Positions 49,613 through 57,803 of a stretch of 59,316 nt of DNA are shown in pieces. A program made the position numbers and the translations under genes. The number at the start of each line of letters is the position of its first letter. Within the stretch, counting starts at the first letter, position 1. The notes below the pieces were generated by a model. That model did no database searches. It saw only the letters and a program-made list of their open reading frames with translations, and was not told the origin of the DNA. The stretch is taken from the NCBI GenBank assembly GCA_036518955.1, contig DATDMG010000248.1, positions 1 through 59,316 on the forward strand, given 5' to 3'. This DNA is from DATDMG01 sp036518955 (GTDB taxonomy: Bacteria > Actinomycetota > Actinomycetes > Actinomycetales > Kineosporiaceae).

Positions 49613-50938
49613 TCAGAAGTCGGCGACGGTGAACGTGGCCCCGCTGGAGAGCACGGTCTGGTAGGTCGGGGCGGCGGAGCCCTTGTCGACCACGGTCACC
49701 GTGTAGGTGCCGTTCGCCAGGTCCGTGGTGCTCCAGCTGTAGGTACCGGCCGAGGTGGTCGAGTCGACGCTGTACCCGGCGTCGACGGTGCAGATCAGCT
49801 CGGTGTCGCTGATGACCACCGGGTTGATGCACTCGGCGGACTGGCCCTTGGTCTTGTTGACGCCGGAGGCGTACGAGGTGCGGTCGTACGTGCCCGGGAC
49901 CAGGTACACGTGCGGGGTGTTGGCGTTGGTGCCGGCCGCGGTGCCGTCACCGGAGCTGACGCCCGAGGTGTCGGCGCTGACGAAGGTCAGGCTGCTGAAC
50001 CCGACACCCTGGATGTCGACGTCCACCGACTGGCCGCTCACCACGGTGCTCGGGGAGACGGTGATGCCGTTCTTGTAGGTGAAGGCCGCGGTCCACGTGG
50101 CCGTGCCGCCGTTCGTGGTGACGGTCAGCGACACCGGGCTGCTGCTCGCGACGTGCGGGGGGGTGACCGCGGTGAAGTAGCTCGCGCTGCCGGCGGTGAT
50201 GCCGGTCATCGGCACGCCGCCGAGGGTAGCGGTCAGCGGGCTCGACGAGGAGATGGTGGTCGGGAAGTTGGCCCCGTAGATGGTCACGGTCTGGCCACCG
50301 AAGGCGGGCCCGCTGGCCGGGGTCACGCCGAGGTTGCTGGAGGCGCTGAAGTCCGTGCCGCCGCTGCCGCTGTGGTCGACGTGGTCGTCGATCTCGGGGG
50401 CGAGCGCCACCGTGTAGACGGCCTTGCCGATGAGGGTCGCACCGCTCGCGATCGCGTTGCCGGAGGCGGCCTTGTTGTAGGCGCAGACCAGCCAGGTGGT
50501 GGGGCCGACCGCCGAGCCGAAGCGCAGGTCGGGGACGACGATGGAGGCCTTGGTCGTGGCCAGGTAGCGCACGTTGCCGGTCGAGTTCGGGATGAGCGTG
50601 CCCGCGGTCGCGGTCGTGGCCGACTGCGTGAGGCCGGACGTCGTGAGGTTGGACGTGGCCGACGTCCCCGGGCAGTTCGCGGCAGCCGCACCGGTCGCGG
50701 TCGACGCCGAGAACACGACACCGATGTTGCCGGACGAGAACTTCGTCGTCGCCGTCGACGCGATGGTCAGGGTGAGCGTGTTGGCACCGGTGACCGGGCC
50801 GGTCGTCGCGCTCAGCGTCATGGCCGGGTTCGTGGCGGACGCCGAGGTGGCCAGGCCGCCGACCGCGGCCGCGACGGCCGCGACGGTGATGCCGACTCGA
50901 GCGAGATTCGACCTCGCACCGCTCTTGAGGATGCTCAT
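49613..50938 (-). CDS. Secreted IPT/TIG-domain protein
   Basis: The 441-residue product has a signal peptide (ARVGITVAAVAAAVGGLATS, cut near ASA|TNP), a Thr/Ala/Ser-rich region of about 170 residues with one Cys pair (NCPGTS, VCAYN), then an IPT/TIG Ig-like domain from about residue 201 (LGVTPASGPAFGGQTVTIYG ANFP). A second Ig-like segment from about 293 (GITVSPSTVVSGQSVDVDIQ) ends with FTVADF. It is probably a surface or released adhesive or structural protein; no catalytic motif or sortase signal was seen. The upstream sequence has a GCCGATGA element typical of sigma-28 -10 boxes but a poor -35. Confidence 0.85.
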   Translation of the reverse strand: MSILKSGARSNLARVGITVAAVAAAVGGLATSASATNPAMTLSATTGPVTGANTLTLTIASTATTKFSSGNIGVVFSASTATGAAAANCPGTSATSNLTTSGLTQSATTATAGTLIPNSTGNVRYLATTKASIVVPDLRFGSAVGPTTWLVCAYNKAASGNAIASGATLIGKAVYTVALAPEIDDHVDHSGSGGTDFSASSNLGVTPASGPAFGGQTVTIYGANFPTTISSSSPLTATLGGVPMTGITAGSASYFTAVTPPHVASSSPVSLTVTTNGGTATWTAAFTYKNGITVSPSTVVSGQSVDVDIQGVGFSSLTFVSADTSGVSSGDGTAAGTNANTPHVYLVPGTYDRTSYASGVNKTKGQSAECINPVVISDTELICTVDAGYSVDSTTSAGTYSWSTTDLANGTYTVTVVDKGSAAPTYQTVLSSGATFTVADF

Positions 50939-51327
50939 TACGGGGGTCTCTCCTCCGTGAGATGGATGACTCGGGGGTCCGTTGGACCCCGGAGCCCGGG
51001 GTCTTCATCGCCCTCAGCTGCCTCATCGGCCCCGCTTCCGGCGTCGTGCAGGAATTCGGTCGAGCACCACCCGGTTGGATTCGCGATCAGTGAAGGTCGT
51101 GACCGCCCGTCACATCACGGCGCGGCGGGTGCCCCGAACGGGTCACGCGGTGGGCGAGGGTGTCGCGGGAACAGCGCGTCCGTTTCCCTGCGTGAGTGAG
51201 CACCGGACAGTGGTCAGTCCGTTCGGGGAAGGACCTCGCCCCCGGCCGACCAACTGGGCCGGAGACAAAAGTCCGCCGCGGCTCCCGATGTCCAGGGAGC
51301 CGCGGCGTCGAACGGGCGTGGTCGACG
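50939..51327 (-). promoter_or_regulatory. Leader and upstream region of the IPT-domain gene
   Basis: This gap (to the stop of the next gene) holds no gene. A perfect 7-base hairpin GGGGTCC/GGACCCC (50974-50980/50984-50990) lies in the leader, and on the minus strand GCCGATGA (51031-51024) is a sigma-28-like -10 element preceded at the right distance only by a weak TGCACGAC. A terminator occupies 51274-51307. Confidence 0.45.
51274..51307 (-). terminator. Intrinsic terminator with T-run
   Basis: A perfect 13-base stem (51274-51286/51295-51307, 8-base loop) is followed on the minus strand by GACTTTTGTC. It lies about 20 bases after the stop of the 51328-52134 gene: the most canonical terminator in the window. 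Confidence 0.88.
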
Positions 51328-52134
51328 TCAGTGCACGGTCACCGTCAGCGTCGAGGTGTAGCCCGCCGCGTTGGTCTTGCTGGCCACGGACGCGCCCCGA
51401 AGAACCCACGTGCCCGCGGACGGGAACGTGACGGAGGCATTCACCACCCCTGTGGTCGGCACGGCGACCGCCTTTGTCGACGTCCACTTCGTGGGTGTCC
51501 TGCTGTTCGCGATCTGCAGCACGGCGCTGCCCGACTCGGGGTCGACCCGGAAGGAGTAGGAGACGCTCGTCTTCGCCGTGGTCTCCATCGTCGGCCGCGC
51601 GGCCCACGTGACGTGGGAGGCCGCCAGCGTGGGCACCGCCGCGCTGTACACCGGCTTGCCGTTCGTCGGTTTGAGGACGGCGCGCAGGCTCATGTTGGTC
51701 GCGCTGGTGAAGGCGATCGGGTACGTGCCGCCCGTGTCGGTCGTGCCGTCCGCGATCTCGACGTAGGTCTTGCCGCGCAGCTGCTGCAGGCCGACCTCCA
51801 CGCCGGTCACCGGCGTGACGACCGAGCCGGCCGTGTCGACGACCTGGATGTAGCCCGTCACGTTGGTACCGACCTTGTTCGTGGCCGTCGGGATCACGAG
51901 CCTGACCGAGCGCACCGCCCTGACGGTGCGGACCAACGGCTTCGTGCTGGTGCTCGTGACCGTCTTGGCCGCCACCGTGCCGGACGCGCTCGTCCGCGCG
52001 GCGGTGGACGACGCCGGGGGCGTGGTGGCGGCGCCCGCGTTCAGCACGATGTCGGCTGAGCCGGTCACAGCCAGGGCGGGCACGGCGGCGGCGATGGCGA
52101 TCCCGGCCAGGACGCCGAGGGTGAGCTTGGACAT
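51328..52134 (-). CDS. Secreted beta-rich protein in the predicted sigma-28 regulon
   Basis: The 268-residue product is unrecognised. ATG 52134 (MSKLTLGVLAG) has a GGAGGA ribosome site. A signal peptide (LGVLAGIAIAAAVPALAVTG) is followed by a Thr/Ala-rich linker and two Ig-like beta segments: SVRLVIPTATNKVGTNVTGY with TGVEVGLQQLRGKTYVEIAD, then SVSYSFRVDPESGSAVLQIA with VTFPSAGTWVLRGASVAS. It is probably a cell-surface or extracellular protein. Its promoter matches the flagellar sigma-28 motif. Confidence 0.8.
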   Translation of the reverse strand: MSKLTLGVLAGIAIAAAVPALAVTGSADIVLNAGAATTPPASSTAARTSASGTVAAKTVTSTSTKPLVRTVRAVRSVRLVIPTATNKVGTNVTGYIQVVDTAGSVVTPVTGVEVGLQQLRGKTYVEIADGTTDTGGTYPIAFTSATNMSLRAVLKPTNGKPVYSAAVPTLAASHVTWAARPTMETTAKTSVSYSFRVDPESGSAVLQIANSRTPTKWTSTKAVAVPTTGVVNASVTFPSAGTWVLRGASVASKTNAAGYTSTLTVTVH

Positions 52135-52204
52135 GGACGTCTTCCTCCGTGATCGACGTTCGGCGCGCATCCTGCGGGGCGGTGCCGGTAGGCGTGCACC
52201 TGGT

Positions 52205-52232
52205 TCATCGGCGCTGCCGCCGGCGACCTGAC
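52205..52232 (-). promoter_or_regulatory. Sigma-28-type promoter before the 52.1-kb secreted protein
   Basis: GTCAGGTC (52232-52225), 12-base spacer, GCCGATGA (52212-52205). Both elements and the spacing agree with the fliC and flgN promoters. It lies 70 bases upstream of the start. Confidence 0.7.
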
Positions 52233-52330
52233 CGCAATCCGGCCGGACGTCGTCCGACCGGGTGACGCGGCTCCGGCCGGACGACGGACGCGGGCCGCGG
52301 CACTACGGCTGATTGCTCCGCCCGGCGCGG

Positions 52331-52364
52331 GTGCCACCCCGGCGGGACACCGCCGGGGTGGCAC
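52331..52364 (+). promoter_or_regulatory. 15-bp hairpin immediately before the 52.4-kb gene
   Basis: A perfect 15-base stem (52331-52345/52350-52364) with a GACA loop ends nine bases before ATG 52374, where a ribosome site would be expected. It may be a terminator-like insulator between divergent genes or a translational block. Confidence 0.55.
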
Positions 52365-52373
52365 GCTGCGCGC

Positions 52374-52931
52374 ATGTCGTGGCAGGTCTGGGTACGGGCT
52401 GCGGTCATGGCGGCGAGCGTCGCGGTGATCGCCGGTGTGGGCGGCCGGGCGCTGGTCCGCCCGGCGGGAGGCGGCCCGGACGCCGTCCGTCCGGTCGCGC
52501 TGTCGACGGCCGCGCCGTCCGTCCCGTCCGGGGCGTCGGCCGGCTCGATCGGGTGGTCGCCCGGTCGGACGGCCGGGGCGTCCCGCACGCCGGCGGGAGC
52601 GGACGCGGCGCGTCCCGGCGGCACGCCCCTGATGGTCTCGCTCGGGGTGGCCGGCCGTGCCGGGCATGGCCGGCACGCGCGGATCCTGTTGCGGGTGAGT
52701 CTCGCGGACGGCGCCACCGGGTCGCCGGTCCCGGGCGTCGTGACGCTGTGGCGGGTGGCCGGGTCCGGGCGCTGGACGGCGGTGCTGGCCAGCCGGGAGA
52801 CCTCCGCGCGCGGCGTCGTCGACCTGCCGGTGACGCAGCGGAGCCAGACCGAGACGTACCAGGTCACCACGGCACCGACCTGGGCCCACTCGTCGGCCTC
52901 GAGCCCCGCGCTCACCGTCCGCCGGCGCTGA
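52374..52931 (+). CDS. Exported protein with Ig-like C-terminus, unknown function
   Basis: The 185-residue product starts MSWQVWVRAAVMAASVAVIA (signal anchor or peptide), followed by a Pro/Ala/Arg-rich linker and a beta-rich part: ARILLRVSLADGATGSPVPG, VVTLWRVAGSGRWTAVLASR, then QTETYQVTTAPTWAHSSASS. That end resembles the Ig-like repeat of surface proteins such as its divergent neighbour. The start is uncertain because a hairpin occupies the ribosome-site position; ATG 52407 is an alternative. Confidence 0.6.
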   Translation: MSWQVWVRAAVMAASVAVIAGVGGRALVRPAGGGPDAVRPVALSTAAPSVPSGASAGSIGWSPGRTAGASRTPAGADAARPGGTPLMVSLGVAGRAGHGRHARILLRVSLADGATGSPVPGVVTLWRVAGSGRWTAVLASRETSARGVVDLPVTQRSQTETYQVTTAPTWAHSSASSPALTVRRR

Positions 52932-53066
52932 GCGGGCCGGGCCGTGGCGCCCCGCCGGCGGCGCGGCCCGCTGGCCGGAGCGCTCAGGTTCCCGGCGGGT
53001 GCAGCCGATGGGGGCATCGTCCCTGTCCTCCGGCCGGCGCGTGCGGCCGTGTCCTCGAGGAGTCCC

Positions 53067-54068
53067 ATGTCGGCGCCCGCGGCCATCCCTCTGCGTTACG
53101 TCCTGCCCACGACGGCCCTGACCCTGAGCGCCGCCGTCCGGAAGGGGGTCGTGGTGGACGACCAGGGCGGGCACCTCGAACCGGAGGTCGCGGTGGCCCT
53201 GTGGGCCCCGTGGCACCCGCAGCCGCTGTGGTCGGTCCGGTCCGTGAACCCGCCGGAGGGGACGGCTTCGCGTTCGCCGTCCACGGCGCCCGGCAGCCTG
53301 CGCCGCGCGTTCGACCGGGCGCACCCCCGCACCGCGGCGCTGATCGCCGACCTCTCGGCACGCGCCGAGCAGTACCTCGCGGGGCTACGGATGGGGGACG
53401 ACCCGGCCCAGGTGGTCACCTTCGGACAGGCGCTGGAGGTCGTGCACCGGGAGCTGGCGGCGGCGGACCGGACCCGGCGAGAGTGGATCTCGCGGCAGGG
53501 CCGGACCGTCCGGTCCGGGGAGTGGGACCTGTCCGGAGCCGACATGATCACGGTCATCGGGCTGCGACCCACGCTCGCGCCGGACACCCGGGTGCCGGAG
53601 GGGGGCGCGACCGAGCTCGCCCGCGACTACGGCCTGCTGCTCGCCCTGGTCACCGACGAGGCGTCGGCCGGGACCCGGTCGCGGACCGGGTCCGCGGGGG
53701 TCGCGGTCTACCGCCGGCAGCCCGAGAACCTGCCGCTGCGGGAAACCTCGGACGCCGACCCGGAATGGGTCCGGGACGACGTGCTGTCCCGGCTGTGGCT
53801 GGCGGACGCCGGTGACGCCCCCGCCGAGGTCCCGCGCCCGCGGACGCCGGTGGACGCCGAGCGGGCGGTCCCTGCGCAGCCCGACCGGCCGCTGCCCGGG
53901 GACGCCCTGCTCGAGGCCGGGGCGCGGGTGGCCCGCACCCAGCTGGACCTGCTGGACGCCTCCGACGAGTACGCCCGGCTCGCCTCCACGCAGTACCGGA
54001 CCGAGGAGATCGACGCCCTGCAGCGTCAGCTGCGGCTGGCGTTCCGGCCTGGTCGGGCCCTGGTGTAG
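53067..54068 (+). CDS. Uncharacterised cytoplasmic protein
   Basis: The 333-residue product is unrecognised. ATG 53067 (MSAPAAIPLRYVLPTT) is preceded by GAGGAG. No signal peptide or membrane segment is seen. Features: a conserved-looking N-terminal block (LRYVLPTTALTLSAAV), the central WDLSGADMITVIGLRP, AVYRRQPENLPLRETSDADP and a C-terminal coiled coil (LEAGARVARTQLDLLDASDE; RTEEIDALQRQLRLAFRPG). Codon use is typical of the genome. It is convergent with helD. Confidence 0.75.
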   Translation: MSAPAAIPLRYVLPTTALTLSAAVRKGVVVDDQGGHLEPEVAVALWAPWHPQPLWSVRSVNPPEGTASRSPSTAPGSLRRAFDRAHPRTAALIADLSARAEQYLAGLRMGDDPAQVVTFGQALEVVHRELAAADRTRREWISRQGRTVRSGEWDLSGADMITVIGLRPTLAPDTRVPEGGATELARDYGLLLALVTDEASAGTRSRTGSAGVAVYRRQPENLPLRETSDADPEWVRDDVLSRLWLADAGDAPAEVPRPRTPVDAERAVPAQPDRPLPGDALLEAGARVARTQLDLLDASDEYARLASTQYRTEEIDALQRQLRLAFRPGRALV

Positions 54069-54150
54069 ATCCGTTCCAGGCGGCCGGCGGAAGGCCGGTG
54101 ACGTGCGCAGGACCACCGCTCTCCGGCGGTACCGGGATGTCGGGCAGGCC

Positions 54151-56469
54151 TCAGGCCGGGAGGAGGGATTCCAGGCCCGGCGGCAGGTCGTCGTGGTGGA
54201 GCACGGTGAGCCGTTGCGTCGGCCGCGTCATCGCCACGTACAGGTCGTTGACGCCACGTCGGGATTCCCGGACGACCCGCCCTGGGTCCACCAGGATCAC
54301 GGTGTCGAACTCCAGCCCCTTGACGTCGTCCACGGTCATCACCTCGGTGCGCTGGGCGAGCTCGGACCCGGTGAGGCGGTCCCCGACCGCGGCGGCGAGC
54401 GCCGCGTGCCGGCCTCGCGGCGTCACCACCACGAAGCGGCCGCCGCGCAGGGCGGCCTCGTCCGCCCGGAGGGCCTGCTGGACGGCGTCCACGAGGGCCT
54501 GGTCGTCACCGGCCGGGACGCCGACCGCGGTGGGCGCCCAGTCGCCCTCGCGCGCGGACTGGGGTGCCTTCACCGGTAGCCCCGCGGCGGCGAGCAGGGC
54601 GACCGCCGGCTCCATCACCACCGCCGGGGTGCGGTAGTTGACCGTCAGCTCCTCGAGCCGCCAGCGGTCCGGGGCATGGACGTCGAGGACGCGCGCCCAC
54701 GAGGTCGTCCCGGCCGCGGATCCGGTCTGCGCGACGTCCCCGACGACCGTCATCGACCGGCTCGGCACCCGCCGGACGAGCAGCCGCCACTGCATCGGCG
54801 AGAGCTCCTGCGCCTCGTCGACCACGGCGTGCCCGAACGTCCAGGTGCGGTCGTCCCGGGCACGCTCCGCCACCGACCGGGCCGGCCCGCCGCCGGCGAA
54901 CCGGTCGGCCAGCATCTCCGGCGTCATCATCGCGGCGGCCTCGCCGGACGACTCCAGCACCGTGCGGGCGAACTGGAGTGCCTCGGCCCGCTCGGCGGAC
55001 GCACGGGCGGCCGCGGCCCGGGCCGCGGCCGAGACCGTGACGTCCGGGCCGATCAGCTCGGCCAGCTCGTCGAGCAGCGGGACGTCGGCGACGGTCCAGC
55101 CGGAGCCCTGGGCTCGGCGCAGGGCGGCGCGCTCGGCCGTGTTCAGCACGCCGTCCGCGGCTTCGGCGAGCCGGTCCGGCCGGTCGTACAGCCTGCCGAG
55201 CAGCCCGGTGGCGGTCAGCGGCAGCCAGAGCAGGTTGATCTCGCGGCGGATCGTGGGGTGGTCGCGCAGCTCGGCGTACAGCTCCGGCTTCTCCTCGACG
55301 GCGTCCAGGCCCCGGGCCTTCGCCAGCTGCGCGGAGAGGTCGTCGAGGAGGTGCTTGACGAAGGTGTTGCGGGCCTCGTTGTGGGGCTTGCCGGTCTGCC
55401 GTGCGCGGGCCCGGGCGTCGCCCACCACCCGCGGCCGCAGCACGATCTCGTCGCCGTCCACGACCACCGGCACGGGGTCACGGAGGAGCCGCTGCCGGGC
55501 CCGGACGGCGCGGCGCAGCACCTCCGCCATCCGCAGGTCGCCCTTGACCAGTGCGACCGCCGGTGGGTCGACGTCCGTCGCCTCGGCCCCCGCGAAGAGC
55601 TGGCCGGGCGTCACCATCACCACCCCGGTCTCGCCGAGGCTCGGCAGCACCTGCTCGATGTACCGCAGGAACACCGCGCTCGGGCCGACGACGAGCACGC
55701 CGCTGCGGGCGATCCGGTCACGGTGCGTGTACAGCAGGTAGGCGGCGCGGTGCAGGGCGACCGCCGTCTTGCCGGTGCCCGGGCCACCCTGGACGACGAG
55801 GACGCCGGCCAGCGGGGCCCGCACGATGCGGTCCTGCTCGGCTTGCAGGGTGGCCACGATGTCACGCATCCGGCCGGTCCGGTGCGCGGTGAGGGCCGAC
55901 ATCAGGGCGCCCTCGCCGGCTACCACCGCCAGCCCCGCGGCGTCCAGCGCGTCGGCGTCCAGCAGCTCGTCGTCGATGGACGTGACCTGGCGTCCCCGGG
56001 TGGCGATGTGCCGGCGCCGGGCCACGCCCCGGGGGGTGGCCGCGGTCGCCTGGTAGAAGGACGCCGCCGCCGGCGCCCGCCAGTCGAGCAGGAGCTGCCG
56101 CTGGCTGTCGTCCGAGAGGCCGAGCCGGCCGACGTACCGGCGCTCGCCGTCGGCCAGGTCGAGCCGACCGAAGGCGAGGCGGTCCTCGACGGCGGCCAGG
56201 CGCTCGACACGCTCGCTGTGCCAGGCGTCGAAGGCGTCCCGCTCGGCACGCCCCGCCGGGGTCGGGACCAGCGGCGCGCGCCGGACCTCCTCCAGGGCCC
56301 GCGCCGCGCGCTCGCGCAGGGTGTCGAGCTGCGTGTAGAGCATGGTCACGTAGCTCTGTTCGGTGTCGAGTTCCTGCTGAAGGCTCGAGGTGCTCAGCGA
56401 GGCCCTCCTTGCGGTTGCCGGCGACCCACCCGTGCCGCCCGGACCGCACGGGTGACGGGGTGATGCCAT
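54151..56469 (-). CDS. helD: HelD-type RNA polymerase recycling helicase
   Basis: HelD is a UvrD-like superfamily I motor that removes stalled RNA polymerase from DNA. N-terminal arm: LQQELDTEQSYVTMLYTQLD coiled coil. Walker A GGPGTGKT is at about residues 228-235 and Walker B is in HAVVDEAQELSPMQWRLL; then MTVVGDVAQTGSAAG, LTVNYRTPAVVMEPAVALL, and the C-terminal helicase motifs TVDDVKGLEFDTVILVDP and NDLYVAMTRPTQRLTVLHHD. From ATG 56469 it is 772 residues. A CTG at 56397 has an ideal AAGGAGG ribosome site six bases upstream and would give a 748-residue protein beginning where family similarity begins. Confidence 0.92.
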   Translation of the reverse strand: MASPRHPCGPGGTGGSPATARRASLSTSSLQQELDTEQSYVTMLYTQLDTLRERAARALEEVRRAPLVPTPAGRAERDAFDAWHSERVERLAAVEDRLAFGRLDLADGERRYVGRLGLSDDSQRQLLLDWRAPAAASFYQATAATPRGVARRRHIATRGRQVTSIDDELLDADALDAAGLAVVAGEGALMSALTAHRTGRMRDIVATLQAEQDRIVRAPLAGVLVVQGGPGTGKTAVALHRAAYLLYTHRDRIARSGVLVVGPSAVFLRYIEQVLPSLGETGVVMVTPGQLFAGAEATDVDPPAVALVKGDLRMAEVLRRAVRARQRLLRDPVPVVVDGDEIVLRPRVVGDARARARQTGKPHNEARNTFVKHLLDDLSAQLAKARGLDAVEEKPELYAELRDHPTIRREINLLWLPLTATGLLGRLYDRPDRLAEAADGVLNTAERAALRRAQGSGWTVADVPLLDELAELIGPDVTVSAAARAAAARASAERAEALQFARTVLESSGEAAAMMTPEMLADRFAGGGPARSVAERARDDRTWTFGHAVVDEAQELSPMQWRLLVRRVPSRSMTVVGDVAQTGSAAGTTSWARVLDVHAPDRWRLEELTVNYRTPAVVMEPAVALLAAAGLPVKAPQSAREGDWAPTAVGVPAGDDQALVDAVQQALRADEAALRGGRFVVVTPRGRHAALAAAVGDRLTGSELAQRTEVMTVDDVKGLEFDTVILVDPGRVVRESRRGVNDLYVAMTRPTQRLTVLHHDDLPPGLESLLPA

Positions 56470-56737
56470 GTCTTCAGGGCGGCCTACAAGTATGGGGTGG
56501 GCGGGGGTGGCCGCGCGAATGGACGGCGAGATCCTCGCATGATCCTTCTCGCCGCCCTCCGCCCGGCTCCCGCGGGCCGGGTCGAACCGGGCGTTCCGGT
56601 CGGGACCGGAAAGGATCACTCTTCCGGGCGCTCCGCCCCGCGCGCCGGTGCGCCGATGATGCGCGTAAGCCGGAAGCCCCGGCCGTGATCCAGGTTCCGA
56701 CACAGCGACAGGACTCGATGAGGAGGCGAGCAGAGCC

Positions 56738-57085
56738 ATGAGCGTCAACGGCGTGGGAGGGGCGGCGTCGCTCCCCGTCCCGCTCCCCGTCCCGGTGCCC
56801 CTACCGCACGCCGCCGGTGCCGCCGGCGACCCGTCCGCCGACCCGGCCACGGACGGCGGTGCGGTCGTGCGCCTGCCGGGGGCCCGGCACAGGTCGGCGC
56901 CGAAGGAGGCCGCGGCAGCCCCAGCGACCGCGGAGGCGCCCAAGCCGGAACCGCTCCCCCCGCTGAAGGGGCTGACCCTTGCCGAGATCCGGGCGATGCT
57001 CGGCCTCGGCACGCTGCCGAAGCCCGACGACTCGGACTCGATGTCGTCACCGTCCGTACAGTTTGCCCTGAACAGGTACGCCTGA
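56738..57085 (+). CDS. Small protein, MSxxGVxGxAS type, copy A
   Basis: The 115-residue product is unrecognised. ATG 56738 follows GATGAGGAGG. It opens MSVNGVGGAASLPVPLPVPV, continues Pro/Ala-rich, then has LKGLTLAEIRAMLGLGTLPK and ends VQFALNRYA. N-terminal pattern and final Ala match the 64-residue product 44 bases downstream. A GCCGATGA element (56652-56659) upstream hints at sigma-28 control, but its -35 is weak. Confidence 0.65.
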   Translation: MSVNGVGGAASLPVPLPVPVPLPHAAGAAGDPSADPATDGGAVVRLPGARHRSAPKEAAAAPATAEAPKPEPLPPLKGLTLAEIRAMLGLGTLPKPDDSDSMSSPSVQFALNRYA

Positions 57086-57129
57086 CCGCCGGCCGATGGC
57101 CGCGTCCGGCGAGCAGCGAGGAGGCCGGA

Positions 57130-57324
57130 ATGAGCATCACCGGAGTGGCGGGCGTCGCCTCGGCCGTGCCGGCGCCGACCCGGGAGGAGATCACCGCGAT
57201 CGTGGCCGCCCGCCCGGCGGTCCTCCAGCAGCAGGCGGCGGCCGTGCAGGCGGCCGACCGGGGCATCTCCGGCCAGGGGACGCCGGCCATCGACGCGAGC
57301 GGCGGCGTGGACCTCTACGCCTGA
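57130..57324 (+). CDS. Small protein, MSxxGVxGxAS type, copy B
   Basis: The 64-residue product is unrecognised. ATG 57130 has an AGGAGG ribosome site. Sequence: MSITGVAGVASAVPAPTREE, a helix (ITAIVAARPAVLQQQAAAVQ) and a Gly-rich end finishing DLYA. With copy A it shares MS-(I/V)-x-GV-(A/G)-G-(V/A)-AS. Probably cotranscribed with copy A. Confidence 0.65.
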   Translation: MSITGVAGVASAVPAPTREEITAIVAARPAVLQQQAAAVQAADRGISGQGTPAIDASGGVDLYA

Positions 57325-57414
57325 ACCACGAGGCCCTGGCGCGGTTGGTCAGCTCCGGATGTCCGCCGGGCGCGGCGCGCGGACGGTCGCCCGATGAGCT
57401 CGGCCCGCGGACGC

Positions 57415-57803
57415 GGTCACTCGGCAGAGCTCCGGGTAGTCGCCGTCGAAGCAGATGACCTGGCGATCCGGCCGAGCGGGGTCCGGACGACGCTCACCTC
57501 GTCACCGCAGGTCACCCATCCGCCCGGGACCGTAGCTCGGTGCGGAACGGATGGGTCTTGACGGATGGGTCTCGCGGTGGACGCCGAGGACGTCCCCATC
57601 AGGTCCGATCAGGACCGAGGATCAGGACCGAGGAGTTGTGCACGACGCCGCGCTCGGCCCCCGCGCTCGTCAGTACCTCGGACCAGGTGCACGCCGAGAT
57701 CCCGGGCGGCCTCCTGGAGCGGTTCGGTGACCGGGCCGGGGATCGTGCTGACGACGTCCCGCAGCGCATCGGCGTCCAGCCCGGTCAGGCGGTTCGCGTT
57801 GAC
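57415..57803 (-). pseudogene. Remnant of a nitrilase-superfamily (carbon-nitrogen hydrolase) gene
   Basis: Read on the minus strand across several frames: VNANRLTGLDADALRDVVST, IPGPVTEPLQEAARDLGVHL, ERGVVHNSSVLI, then GWVTCGDEVSVVRTPLGRIA, and after a one-base shift VICFDGDYPELCRV with the Cys of the nitrilase (I)CxD motif. Together they form the core of a carbon-nitrogen hydrolase with at least two frame breaks. The N-terminal part is missing exactly where the GGFCYQ copy 2 coding region begins, whose stop codon lies in this remnant. Confidence 0.6.
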
